Source: Flavobacterium sp. LC2016-01 (GTDB taxonomy: Bacteria; Bacteroidota; Bacteroidia; Flavobacteriales; Flavobacteriaceae). From it: a stretch of DNA of 64,000 nucleotides. Made by a program: the position numbers and the translations under genes. The DNA is taken from contig NZ_WMIC01000005.1 in the NCBI RefSeq assembly GCF_009711135.1, positions 372,001 through 436,000 of the forward strand, given 5' to 3'. Below are positions 6,426-15,599 of the stretch, piece after piece. The number at the start of each line of letters is the position of its first letter. The first letter of the stretch is position 1. Under the pieces are notes generated by a model. That model saw only the letters and a list, made by a program, of their open reading frames with translations, searched no databases and was not told the DNA's origin.

Positions 6426-9400
6426 ATGAGATTAAAATTTACCTTTATTTTAACATGGGTACTGCTATTTTTCATGCAGTTATCTTTTGGGCAGGAGAGA
6501 ACTATTTCGGGGAACGTATCAGATAAAACGGGTGTAATTCCAGGAGTAAATGTTCTTGTAAAAGGGACTAAAGCAAGTACCCAGACAGATTTTGATGGAG
6601 GTTACTCAATCAAAGCAAAAACAGGAGACATTTTAGTCTTTTCATACGTTGGTATGAATAGCAAAAGTGTAACGGTTACTTCATCAAATAAATTAAATGT
6701 GACGTTAGATTCTGAAGCACAATTAATGGATGAAGTTGTTGTTGTGGGATATGGTGTACAGAAAAAAAAGGAAGTTACAGGTTCTATTTCTAAAATTTCT
6801 GGAAAAGACATTTCTAACTTAATTACTCCTTCTGTCGAAGGTATTTTAGCAGGTAGAGCTACAGGAGTTCAGGTTGTTACTAATACAGGACTTCTCGGAG
6901 CGGCTCCAAAAATTAGGATTAGAGGTGTGGCTTCTATATCTGGAGTCACAGATCCGCTTATTGTTGTTGACGGTATTCCAATTTTTTCTGGTGATATTGG
7001 AGGTGTATCAGCTACAAACGGTTTAGCTGATATTAATCCAGAAGATATCGAATCTTTTGATGTGTTAAAAGATGGTGCTGCAACAGCTATTTATGGTTCT
7101 AGAGCCGCGAATGGCGTAATCTTGATTACTACTAAAAGCGGTAAAAAAGGTACTTTGAAAGTAAATTACTCAAGTGTTTTTGGTGTTGCTAGTGCTGCTA
7201 AAAAATATGATGTATTAGGAACGCCTGATTTTTTAACTATCTCTAATGAGAAAAGAACAAATGCAGGACAAACTCCATGGGCTGCTGGCAATGCATTCAA
7301 TACAGACTGGCAAGGAGCAGTTTTAAGAAATGCGCCTCAAATGACACACAATCTTAATTTTAGTGGAGGTTCTGATAAAACTAAGTATTACTTATCATTA
7401 GGGGTTACTGATTTAGATGGTATAAATAAATCAAATAGCATGAAAAAATATTCAGTTCGTGCTAATATTGATCAGGATGTCAATAAGTGGTTAAGTATTG
7501 GTACCAATCTAAACGTAAACAGAACGGAGTATGACGGTGTGAACAGCAGTACATCTGGTCTTTCAGGGAACTTCTTTAATACAATCAGACAATTGCCTAA
7601 TACACCAATTTATGATGCAGCTAATCCGACAGGTTATAACATTTCGCCAAATGGAGCGGCGGTTGGACAATGGGACAACTTGGCTCCTGTAGGAGATAAT
7701 ATTACCAATATTATTTATGTTCTTGATCATAATAAATATAAATCAACAACAACAAGAATAATTGCCAGTGCTTTTGCAAATGCAAAAATCACTTCTGATT
7801 TGAGTTATAAATTGCAAGTGAGCGGAGATAATGCTTCAACAGATGGTTTTCAATACTGGAATCCGGTTCATGGAGACGGACGTGGATATAATGGATATGT
7901 ATATCAAGACAATACAAATCAGTTGAGATGGAACTGGCAAAATATTTTGAACTACAAACATACTTTTGCTGAAAATCATAATATTGGTATTACTGGCGTT
8001 GCCGAATATCAAAAATCTAGAACCAAAGTATTATGGGGTTCAGGACAAGATCTTTTAAGTGATTTCTTCGATAAAAATTTAGTAACAAATACTTTTAATA
8101 CTAAAGATACTGGCGGTAGTGTAACTGAAAAAGGAATTATATCCTACTTAGGCCGTTTTACATACAATTATAAGGAGAAGTATTTTATTCAGGGATCTCT
8201 TAGACGTGATGGAATTTCACAATTTGAAAAAGACGTTAGATATCATAACTTCCCTGGTGTTTCTGCAGGTTGGACTGTTTCTAAAGAAAATTTCATGGAA
8301 GGAATCAGTAAAGTAGTTTCTGATTTTAAGTTAAGAGGTTCTTATTCTGAAGTTGGTAACGTTGAGATTTTAAATGGAGCATCTTATCCTTCAAAAGGAC
8401 TTACTATTGGTTCTCCTTATGCGGCTTCGACAGGTATTGGTTATTATCAATTTGGGAATAATCTATTACAATGGGAGACTAGTGATAAAATTGACTTTGG
8501 CGCTGATTTCGGTTTCTTAAATAACCGTTTGACTTTGGCATTTGATTATTATAAAAATGACATTAATGGAATAGTTTTGGCAGCTCCAGTTGCTCCATCT
8601 CTAGGAATTCCTAATAACACAATCAATCAGAACGTTGGTAAAATGTACAACGAAGGATATGAATTTGCTGCTAGTTTTAAAGCAATTAATAATGCAAATT
8701 TCACATGGGATGTTTCTTCAAACCTGACACTTACTAAAAACGTTGTTACAGCTTTGTATAATGGGCAAGCTATTGTGGGAGGTTCTTCTACAGATACAAA
8801 TATTGCTCCTAATATTATTATTAAAGAAGGTGAATCGATCAATTCTTTATATGGCTTTAAATACTGGGGTGTTAACAAAGCAAATGGTAACCCAGTTTAC
8901 TATAAAGCTGATGGAAGTTTAGTGCAGGGAAATCTTAGCAATTCAACATATTATAAATTTGATCCAGCTAATCCAGCAGCGGCTATAACTAAAGAAACAG
9001 CATCCTCTTTAAGTAGTGCAGATAAAACGATTTTAGGAAATACTTTGCCAAAATACTACGGGTCATTTTCTTCTAACATGAAATATAAAAATCTTGATTT
9101 AGGTTTCATGTTCAGATTTAGTGGAGGAAATAAAATTTTCAACGCTACAAGAAGAGAATTGATGAACCAAAACTTAAATAATAATACAACAGAAATTTTA
9201 GGAAGATGGCAGAGCATCGACAATCCTGGTGACGGATGGACACCAAGATTATATGCAAGTTCAAATACATTTACTAATCTTTCGGGAAGTGCCAGTACAC
9301 GTTTTGTTGAGAAAGGTGATTTTATATCACTTGACAATGTCAGTTTAGGTTATACACTGCCTAAAATGCTAATGGATAAAATAGGAGTAGATAATTTTAG

Positions 9401-9539
9401 ATTTTTTGTTCAGGGACAAAACATTTGGCTGATTTCTAAATATAAAGGTCTAAATCCTGAAATGGAAACATTTGGAGTAGATATTAATGGTACACCTCGT
9501 TCTAAAGTGATATCAGTAGGGTTAAATGTAAGTTTATAA
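6426..9539 (+). CDS. SusC/RagA-family TonB-linked outer-membrane transporter, copy 1
   Basis: A 1037-residue TonB-dependent transporter of the SusC type. It forms an outer-membrane barrel that imports oligosaccharides, peptides or other large nutrients together with a SusD lipoprotein lid. After a signal peptide of about 22 residues comes a carboxypeptidase-like regulatory domain (RTISGNVSDKTGVIPGVNV, about residues 25-100), a TonB-box-like DEVVVVGYG (102-110), a plug domain (around 115-235) and a long C-terminal barrel. The protein ends in SVGLNVSL with a terminal hydrophobic residue. No STN domain is present and no sigma/anti-sigma pair is adjacent. SusD follows after 10 bp. A close homologue lies at 12468-15590. 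The substrate is unknown because no degradative enzyme lies nearby. Confidence 0.95.
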   Translation: MRLKFTFILTWVLLFFMQLSFGQERTISGNVSDKTGVIPGVNVLVKGTKASTQTDFDGGYSIKAKTGDILVFSYVGMNSKSVTVTSSNKLNVTLDSEAQLMDEVVVVGYGVQKKKEVTGSISKISGKDISNLITPSVEGILAGRATGVQVVTNTGLLGAAPKIRIRGVASISGVTDPLIVVDGIPIFSGDIGGVSATNGLADINPEDIESFDVLKDGAATAIYGSRAANGVILITTKSGKKGTLKVNYSSVFGVASAAKKYDVLGTPDFLTISNEKRTNAGQTPWAAGNAFNTDWQGAVLRNAPQMTHNLNFSGGSDKTKYYLSLGVTDLDGINKSNSMKKYSVRANIDQDVNKWLSIGTNLNVNRTEYDGVNSSTSGLSGNFFNTIRQLPNTPIYDAANPTGYNISPNGAAVGQWDNLAPVGDNITNIIYVLDHNKYKSTTTRIIASAFANAKITSDLSYKLQVSGDNASTDGFQYWNPVHGDGRGYNGYVYQDNTNQLRWNWQNILNYKHTFAENHNIGITGVAEYQKSRTKVLWGSGQDLLSDFFDKNLVTNTFNTKDTGGSVTEKGIISYLGRFTYNYKEKYFIQGSLRRDGISQFEKDVRYHNFPGVSAGWTVSKENFMEGISKVVSDFKLRGSYSEVGNVEILNGASYPSKGLTIGSPYAASTGIGYYQFGNNLLQWETSDKIDFGADFGFLNNRLTLAFDYYKNDINGIVLAAPVAPSLGIPNNTINQNVGKMYNEGYEFAASFKAINNANFTWDVSSNLTLTKNVVTALYNGQAIVGGSSTDTNIAPNIIIKEGESINSLYGFKYWGVNKANGNPVYYKADGSLVQGNLSNSTYYKFDPANPAAAITKETASSLSSADKTILGNTLPKYYGSFSSNMKYKNLDLGFMFRFSGGNKIFNATRRELMNQNLNNNTTEILGRWQSIDNPGDGWTPRLYASSNTFTNLSGSASTRFVEKGDFISLDNVSLGYTLPKMLMDKIGVDNFRFFVQGQNIWLISKYKGLNPEMETFGVDINGTPRSKVISVGLNVSL

Positions 9540-9549
9540 TAAAAGACAT

Positions 9550-11139
9550 ATGAAAAATATAATGAAAATAATGCTGCTTTTTGCAGTTGTGCTGGGGATG
9601 AACTCATGTACAGAAGAAAAAATACTGGATTTAAATCCAATAAATAATATTTCAGATAAAGATGCCTTTACAACACCAACATTGATAGCTTCTTATATGA
9701 CTGGTGTCTACAACGCAGCTGCAGTTGGTCAGTATAACGCTATACCAACAAGTCCAAATGGAGGTAGAGGTTACGTTTGGGGAGCGGCTTTCGTAGAACA
9801 AGGAGAGGCTAGAGGAGAGGATGTAGTAAATATGGCTACTTTTTATGAATTGACCTATAAGGCGACTTATGATCCTACTACAGCTAATAATGTTTACTAC
9901 TGGGTTGATGGTTATAGGCTGATTAACAGATGTAATCTTATGATTGAAGGCGTAACAGATGCTGTTGCTAAAGGGATTATTGCAAAAACTGTTGGAGACG
10001 ATTATATTGGGCAGGCTAAATTTTTACGAGCGATCACTCATTTGGAGCTGCTTACTTATTTTGCAAGACCATATAATTTTACTGCTGGTGCCACTCATCC
10101 TGGTATTCCTTACAGAGAAGTGGGTATTAATACCGCAGGTGAAATTACTTCAGAAGTGTCAAAACCAAGAAATACTGTTGCAGAATGTTATGCTAAAATT
10201 CTTGCTGATTTAAATGATGCGGAAACGTTAATAACTACAGGTAATGGAACTGCAATTTCAGGAAGGGTTGTAGGACGAGCTTCGAAATGGGCTGCAATTG
10301 CTTTTAAAACCAGGCTTTATCTTCAAAAAAGAGATTGGGCAAATGTTATTGCTGAAGGAAATAAGCTAAAAGGCGCATTTGCACTAACCGCTGATCCTTA
10401 TGCACCTTTTGTGGGTACTACTGCTATTGCTCCTCCCAATACAGAGTCTATCTTCTCTATCCAGCATTCCGCTACAGCTAATCCTGGTGTAAATGGATCT
10501 TTGCCAAGTATTTTGAGAAACAGAGCTTTAGTTTGCATTAGCCCAATTCTTTGGAGAGATCCACAATGGCTGGCAGATGACAAACGAAGAGAAGAAGGAA
10601 AGTTTATTTACACTGCTTCTGGTATTAAATATACTAACAAATATACTGATATTACTAGTCAGAGTGATGCTGCGCCGGTTATTAGATATGCTGAAGTGGT
10701 ATTGAATATGGCTGAAGCCGAAGCTAGACTGTCTAACTTGCCTGCTGCTTTAACTTTATTGAATTCTGTAAGAGATAGAGCTTTGGCGAATAAAGCTACT
10801 CAATCTTATACATCGGCTTCTTTTACTACAAACGCTGACATGGTTGCAGCAATTCTAAAAGAAAGAAGAATTGAGTTTTTACAGGAAGGACGCAGATGGA
10901 CTGATATCCACAGATTACAAGGTGATCCTATAGCTGCGGTGGCTACTGACGGAATTCCTGCAAAATATGCAAGTGGAGCTCCACCATCAAAAGACGCATT
11001 TGTATTAGGAAACGGTTTTGTTGTTTCTACTGCTGTTGCCGCTATTCCCGGTTCTGACTATAGATTCTTGTGGCCAATACCACAAATTGAATTAAATACT
11101 AATCCTGGATTAGGTCAAAATATCGGTTGGGCAAACTAA
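9550..11139 (+). CDS. RagB/SusD-family nutrient-binding lipoprotein, copy 1
   Basis: A 529-residue SusD-type surface lipoprotein, the lid and binding partner of the SusC transporter just upstream. It has a signal peptide with lipobox GMNSC (Cys20), then the typical start EEKILDLNPINNISDKDAF. The helical TPR-like part follows (QAKFLRAITHLELLTYFARPY), and the C-terminal signature is RYAEVVLNMAEAEARL and KERRIEFLQEGRRWTDIHRL. All hallmark segments of a full-length SusD are present. It is translated 10 bp after SusC and ended by a strong hairpin terminator, so the two form a bicistronic unit. Confidence 0.94.
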   Translation: MKNIMKIMLLFAVVLGMNSCTEEKILDLNPINNISDKDAFTTPTLIASYMTGVYNAAAVGQYNAIPTSPNGGRGYVWGAAFVEQGEARGEDVVNMATFYELTYKATYDPTTANNVYYWVDGYRLINRCNLMIEGVTDAVAKGIIAKTVGDDYIGQAKFLRAITHLELLTYFARPYNFTAGATHPGIPYREVGINTAGEITSEVSKPRNTVAECYAKILADLNDAETLITTGNGTAISGRVVGRASKWAAIAFKTRLYLQKRDWANVIAEGNKLKGAFALTADPYAPFVGTTAIAPPNTESIFSIQHSATANPGVNGSLPSILRNRALVCISPILWRDPQWLADDKRREEGKFIYTASGIKYTNKYTDITSQSDAAPVIRYAEVVLNMAEAEARLSNLPAALTLLNSVRDRALANKATQSYTSASFTTNADMVAAILKERRIEFLQEGRRWTDIHRLQGDPIAAVATDGIPAKYASGAPPSKDAFVLGNGFVVSTAVAAIPGSDYRFLWPIPQIELNTNPGLGQNIGWAN

Positions 11140-11167
11140 AGTCTGAAAAATTAAATTGTTGATTATA

Positions 11168-11206
11168 AATAAGCCGTCTCAATATTTTGAGACGGCTTAT
11201 TTTTTT
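11168..11206 (+). terminator. Terminator of the first susCD pair
   Basis: A 15-bp perfect inverted repeat, AATAAGCCGTCTCAA (11168-11182) with 11187-11201, has a 4-nt loop and is followed by a T run. It may also serve the convergent rnhB gene. Confidence 0.88.
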
Positions 11207-11241
11207 GATTTTTTACTGTTTCTAAAATTGCTTCAATGAAA

Positions 11242-11910
11242 TTAGTCACCAAAAAAATTAAGTTCCAGCTGGTCCGGCAAAAGTCTGAAACTCATTCGGT
11301 GATATTTTGTGGTTCCGTATTTTTTTATTGCCTCACGATGCTCTTTGGTTGGATAACCTTTGTTTTGTTTCCAATTGTACATTGGAAATTCTTCATGAAT
11401 TTGATCCATATATTCATCGCGGTATGTTTTTGCTAAAACAGAAGCTGCTGCTATACTTAAATATTTAGCATCACCCTTAATGATGCTTTGATTTGGAATT
11501 GATTTTAGTAATTCAATTTCATCTGGCGAAAATTGTTTCCCAAAAGTGCTTTTAATTCCGAGTTTTGCATTTAGAGAACGGTTTCCATCTACAATAATAT
11601 ATTCAGGAACATGTTTTAATTTTAAAATGCATTCCTGCATTCCTTTCATTGACGCATTCAGGATATTTATTTCGTCAATCTCATCTGGAAATAAATGTGT
11701 AACTGCAAAACATACTGCTTGTTGTTCAATAATTGGTTTTAAAAGCGCCCTAGTTTTTTCAGACAGCTGTTTACTGTCGTTTAAGATTTGATTTTCAAAA
11801 TCTTGAGGCAGAATTATTGCTGCGGCAGTTACTGGTCCTGCAAGACATCCTCGCCCTGCTTCATCGGTTCCAGTTTCTAAAATAAATCCTGAGAAATTTT
11901 TTTCGAGCAT
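11242..11910 (-). CDS. rnhB: Ribonuclease HII
   Basis: RNase HII cleaves the RNA strand of RNA-DNA hybrids and starts removal of ribonucleotides from DNA. The 222-residue protein has the active-site motif [13 protein letters not shown] (Asp16 and Glu17), the third acidic residue in YIIVDGN (Asp108) and the fourth in [13 protein letters not shown] (Asp165). The conserved ending [17 protein letters not shown] is also present. Length is typical. The gene sits on the opposite strand between the two susCD pairs and converges with the first one. It is a housekeeping gene with no evident functional tie to its neighbours. Confidence 0.97.
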   Translation of the reverse strand: MLEKNFSGFILETGTDEAGRGCLAGPVTAAAIILPQDFENQILNDSKQLSEKTRALLKPIIEQQAVCFAVTHLFPDEIDEINILNASMKGMQECILKLKHVPEYIIVDGNRSLNAKLGIKSTFGKQFSPDEIELLKSIPNQSIIKGDAKYLSIAAASVLAKTYRDEYMDQIHEEFPMYNWKQNKGYPTKEHREAIKKYGTTKYHRMSFRLLPDQLELNFFGD

Positions 11911-12088
11911 TTTTTAAGCTTTTTATAGAGCAAAGATTATAAAAATTTCTGCGAATAGGTAAAATGATGTCTGAAATTCGATGATTGTGTTATAAAAAAG
12001 CGTGTTTTTTAGTGGCTTAGGCTTCTTTTTTTGCTTCTAAATTGCATGTTTTTTACACTTTATCTTAATAATTTAGATAGATACACTA

Positions 12089-12187
12089 TTTTTTTTGAAC
12101 TTTTGAGCGACTATTATTTAAAAAACTTAAAAAAAATCGATGTTTTTCGCGATTTAGTGCTTGTTTTTATCAAAAGTTCAAAAAAAA
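12089..12187. repeat. 18-bp perfect inverted repeat in the rnhB-susC spacer
   Basis: Bases 12089-12106 (TTTTTTTTGAACTTTTGA) and 12170-12187 are perfect reverse complements separated by 63 nt. A small hairpin AAATCG/CGATTT lies between the arms. The 557-bp intergenic region 11911-12467 is otherwise AT-rich. It holds this repeat and the susC promoter candidate but no convincing gene. Confidence 0.7.
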
Positions 12188-12408
12188 CAATCAAATTAAC
12201 GAACTTAATAAAAGATATTGGTGTTTTTTATGAGTTTAACTATTTGATTTTCTTAAATGTTAAAATTTATTAACATTTTACTATTGAAAATACTGCATTT
12301 TTTATTTTTTTTGAAAGAAAAATAGTATTTAAACTTCAAAATAGTTATATTTTGGGGGAATGTATTACGCTTTTGTTAATAATCGAAAGGAAATTTAAAT
12401 TGAAATAG

Positions 12409-12440
12409 TTTGTTATTTTAAGAAATAATTAAGATGTTTG
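12409..12440 (+). promoter_or_regulatory. Candidate promoter of the second susCD pair
   Basis: TTTG (12409-12412), a 20-bp spacer and GATGTTTG (12433-12440) fit TTG-N20-xAnnTTTG. The spacer segment TAAGAAATAATT parallels that of the first pair's promoter, and the distance to the start codon (27 bp here and 27 bp there) is the same. Confidence 0.5.
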
Positions 12441-12467
12441 TCGCATACTAATTCAAAATAAATTAAA

Positions 12468-15400
12468 ATGAAATTAAAATTTAAATGGATTTTTACGCTC
12501 CTTGTAGCGTTATCTATGCAGTTTTCTTTCGCTCAAGAGAGAACTGTTACTGGAAAGGTATCTGATAAAACAGGTGTTATTCCAGGAGTAAATGTTCTTG
12601 TTAAGGGAACAAAAGTAAGCACTCAGACAGATTTTGACGGAAGTTATTCTGTAAAAGCGAAAACAGGAGATGTTTTAGTTTTTTCATATGTAGGTATGAA
12701 TAACAAAACTGTAACTGTTGGAACTTCAAACACAGTTAATGTGGAGCTGGAGTCTGAGGCACAATTAATGAATGAAGTAGTAGTAGTAGGTTACGGTGTT
12801 CAGAAAAGAAAAGAAGTTACGGGTTCTATTTCTAAAATTGCTGGAAAAGACATCGCTAACTTAGTAACTCCATCTTTCGAAGGTGTTTTAGCAGGTAGAG
12901 CAACTGGAGTTCAAGTTTTAACTAACACAGGACTTATTGGAGCTGCTCCAAAAATTAGAATTAGAGGTATTTCTACTATTTCTGGTGTAACTGAGCCATT
13001 AATCGTTGTAGATGGTATTCCAATTTACTCTGGTGATATTGGAGGTCTTACTTCTACAAATGGTTTAGCAGATATTAATCCAGAAGATATCGAATCTTTT
13101 GACGTATTAAAAGATGGTGCTGCAACAGCTATTTATGGTTCTAGAGCTGCAAATGGTGTAGTTTTGATTACTACTAAAAGCGGTAAAAAAGGTACTTTAA
13201 AAGTAAATTACTCAAGTGTTTTAGGTGTTGCTAGTGCAGCAAAAACTTATGATTTGCTTCAAACTCCAGATTTCTTAACGATTTCTAACGAGAAAAGAAC
13301 AAATGCAGGACAAACTCCATGGGCTGTTGGTAGTACATTCAATACTGACTGGCAATCTGCAGTTTTGAGAAATGCTCCTCAAATGACGCATAACCTTAAC
13401 TTTAGTGGAGGTTCTGATAAAACTAAATATTATTTATCTTTGGGTTATTCAGATTTAGATGGTATCAACTTATCTAATGACATGAAAAAGTATACTGTTA
13501 GAGCTAACATTGACCAAGAAATTAACAAATGGTTAAGTTTTGGAACTAACTTAAATGTGAGCAGAACTGAAATCAATGGATTAAACAGTAATGCAAGTGG
13601 TTTGTCTGGAAATATCTTTAACACAATCAGACAATTACCAAATACACCAATTTACGATGCTTTAGATCCGACAGGTTACAACCTTTCTTCTAACAATGCA
13701 ACTGTTGGTCAGTGGGATAACTTAGCTCCTGTAGGAGATAATATCACTAATATCTTATATGTTCTTGATCACAATAAATATCAATCAAGCACAACAAGAT
13801 TTATATTCAGTACTTTTGCTAATGCAAAAATTACTTCTGATTTAAGTTATAAATTACAAGTAAGTGCTGATAACGCAATGACAGATGGTCTTCAATACTG
13901 GAACCCAGTTCACGGTGATGGACGTGGATCAAACGGTATCCTTTTACAAGATAATACAAACCTTTTAAGATGGAACTGGCAAAATATTTTGAATTACAAA
14001 CATACTTTTGCTGAAGATCATAACTTAGGAGTAACTGGTGTTGCTGAATACCAAAAATCTAGAAGTAAATATTTCTGGGGTCAAGGAAGTGATTTGTTAA
14101 GTGATTACTTTGATAAAAACTTAGTAAACAATACATTTAATACTAAAGATGCTGGTGGTAGTGTTACTGAAAAAGGAATTATTTCTTACTTAGGTCGTGT
14201 GACTTATAACTATAAAGAAAAATACTTTGTTCAAGGATCTATCAGACGTGACGGAATTTCTCAATATGAGAAAGATGTTAGATGGCATAACTTCCCTGGA
14301 GTTTCTGCAGGTTGGACTGTTTCTAAAGAAAACTTTATGGAAGGAATCAGTAAAGTAGTTTCTGATTTGAAATTCAGAGGTTCTTACTCAGAAGTTGGTA
14401 ACGTTGATGTATTAGGCGGAACTGCTTACCCTTCTAAAGGTCTTACTGTTGGTTCTCCTTACGGTGGTTTAAACGGTATTGGATATTCTCAATATGGTAA
14501 CAATTTATTACAATGGGAAACTAGTAATAAAGTTGACTTTGGTGCTGATTTCGGTTTCTTAGACAACCGTTTAACTTTACAATTTGATTATTACAAAAAT
14601 AATATCGATGGAATCGTTTTAGCGGCTCCAGTAGATCCTTCTCTTGGTCTTCCAGGTGCAAATGGTGGAATTATCAATACTAACATTGGTAAAATGTACA
14701 ACCAAGGATATGAGTTTGCTGTGTCGTTTAAAGCAATCAACAATGCAAACTTTACATGGGATGTTTCATCTAACGTAACATTATCTAAAAACGTTGTAAC
14801 TGGTTTAGTTGACGGACAAGATATCGTGGGAGGTTCTTCTACAGATACAAATATTGCTCCAAATATTATTATCAGACAGGGTGAATCAATCAACTCTTTA
14901 TACGGTTTCAGATACTATGGTGTTAACAAAGCAAATGGTAACCCAGTTTATTATAAAGCAAATGGTACATTAGTACAAGGAAATCTTAATAACTCATTAT
15001 ACTATACATATGATCCTGCTAATCCAGGAGCTGCTATGAATGCTGCTAGCCAGTCTTCTTTAGTTACTGCTGATAAAACGATCTTAGGTAATACATTACC
15101 AACATACTTTGGATCAGTTTCATCTAGTATGAAATACAAAAATCTTGATTTTGGTTTTATGTTCAGATTTAGTGGAGGAAATAAAATCTTCAACTCTACA
15201 AGAAGAGAGTTAATGAACCAAAACTTTAACAACAATGGAACTGAGATTTTAGGAAGATGGCAAAGTATTGACAATCCTGGTGACGGATGGACACCTAGAT
15301 TAATTGCAAGTTCAAATACATTTACTAACCTTTCAGGAAGTGCTAGTACACGTTTCGTTGAAAAAGGTGATTTTATCTCTCTTGACAACATTAGTTTAGG

Positions 15401-15590
15401 TTATACATTACCTAAATCTGTTATGGAGAAAATTGGAGTTGATAACTTTAGACTTTTTGTTCAAGGACAAAATATCTGGTTAATTTCAGACTATAAAGGT
15501 ATCAATCCTGAAATGGAAACGTCTGGAGTTGATGTAAACGGAACTCCACGTTCTAAAGTGATCTCAATGGGTATAAATGTAAGTTTATAA
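12468..15590 (+). CDS. SusC/RagA-family TonB-linked outer-membrane transporter, copy 2
   Basis: A 1040-residue SusC-type TonB-dependent transporter, closely related over its whole length to the copy at 6426-9539. It has the same order of signal peptide (about 22 residues), carboxypeptidase-like domain (RTVTGKVSDKTGVIPGVNV), TonB-box-like NEVVVVGYG, plug and barrel. Differences concentrate in loop-like stretches, for example around residues 665-680 and 735-750. Such loops face the ligand in this family, so the two copies may differ in substrate. Codons appear more biased to a preferred set than in copy 1, hinting at stronger expression (visual impression only). It is paired with a SusD after 9 bp. 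Confidence 0.95.
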   Translation: MKLKFKWIFTLLVALSMQFSFAQERTVTGKVSDKTGVIPGVNVLVKGTKVSTQTDFDGSYSVKAKTGDVLVFSYVGMNNKTVTVGTSNTVNVELESEAQLMNEVVVVGYGVQKRKEVTGSISKIAGKDIANLVTPSFEGVLAGRATGVQVLTNTGLIGAAPKIRIRGISTISGVTEPLIVVDGIPIYSGDIGGLTSTNGLADINPEDIESFDVLKDGAATAIYGSRAANGVVLITTKSGKKGTLKVNYSSVLGVASAAKTYDLLQTPDFLTISNEKRTNAGQTPWAVGSTFNTDWQSAVLRNAPQMTHNLNFSGGSDKTKYYLSLGYSDLDGINLSNDMKKYTVRANIDQEINKWLSFGTNLNVSRTEINGLNSNASGLSGNIFNTIRQLPNTPIYDALDPTGYNLSSNNATVGQWDNLAPVGDNITNILYVLDHNKYQSSTTRFIFSTFANAKITSDLSYKLQVSADNAMTDGLQYWNPVHGDGRGSNGILLQDNTNLLRWNWQNILNYKHTFAEDHNLGVTGVAEYQKSRSKYFWGQGSDLLSDYFDKNLVNNTFNTKDAGGSVTEKGIISYLGRVTYNYKEKYFVQGSIRRDGISQYEKDVRWHNFPGVSAGWTVSKENFMEGISKVVSDLKFRGSYSEVGNVDVLGGTAYPSKGLTVGSPYGGLNGIGYSQYGNNLLQWETSNKVDFGADFGFLDNRLTLQFDYYKNNIDGIVLAAPVDPSLGLPGANGGIINTNIGKMYNQGYEFAVSFKAINNANFTWDVSSNVTLSKNVVTGLVDGQDIVGGSSTDTNIAPNIIIRQGESINSLYGFRYYGVNKANGNPVYYKANGTLVQGNLNNSLYYTYDPANPGAAMNAASQSSLVTADKTILGNTLPTYFGSVSSSMKYKNLDFGFMFRFSGGNKIFNSTRRELMNQNFNNNGTEILGRWQSIDNPGDGWTPRLIASSNTFTNLSGSASTRFVEKGDFISLDNISLGYTLPKSVMEKIGVDNFRLFVQGQNIWLISDYKGINPEMETSGVDVNGTPRSKVISMGINVSL

Positions 15591-15599
15591 TAAAAACAT

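Noticed and set aside
10213..11959. Open frames inside the SusD and SusC genes on other frames and strands
   Set aside because: They are shadows of strong coding regions and lack recognisable features of their own.
12031..12273. 80-codon open frame in the AT-rich spacer before the second susC
   Set aside because: Rich in Phe, Leu, Ile and Lys as expected from AT-rich DNA, and it spans the 18-bp inverted repeat; no family resemblance.
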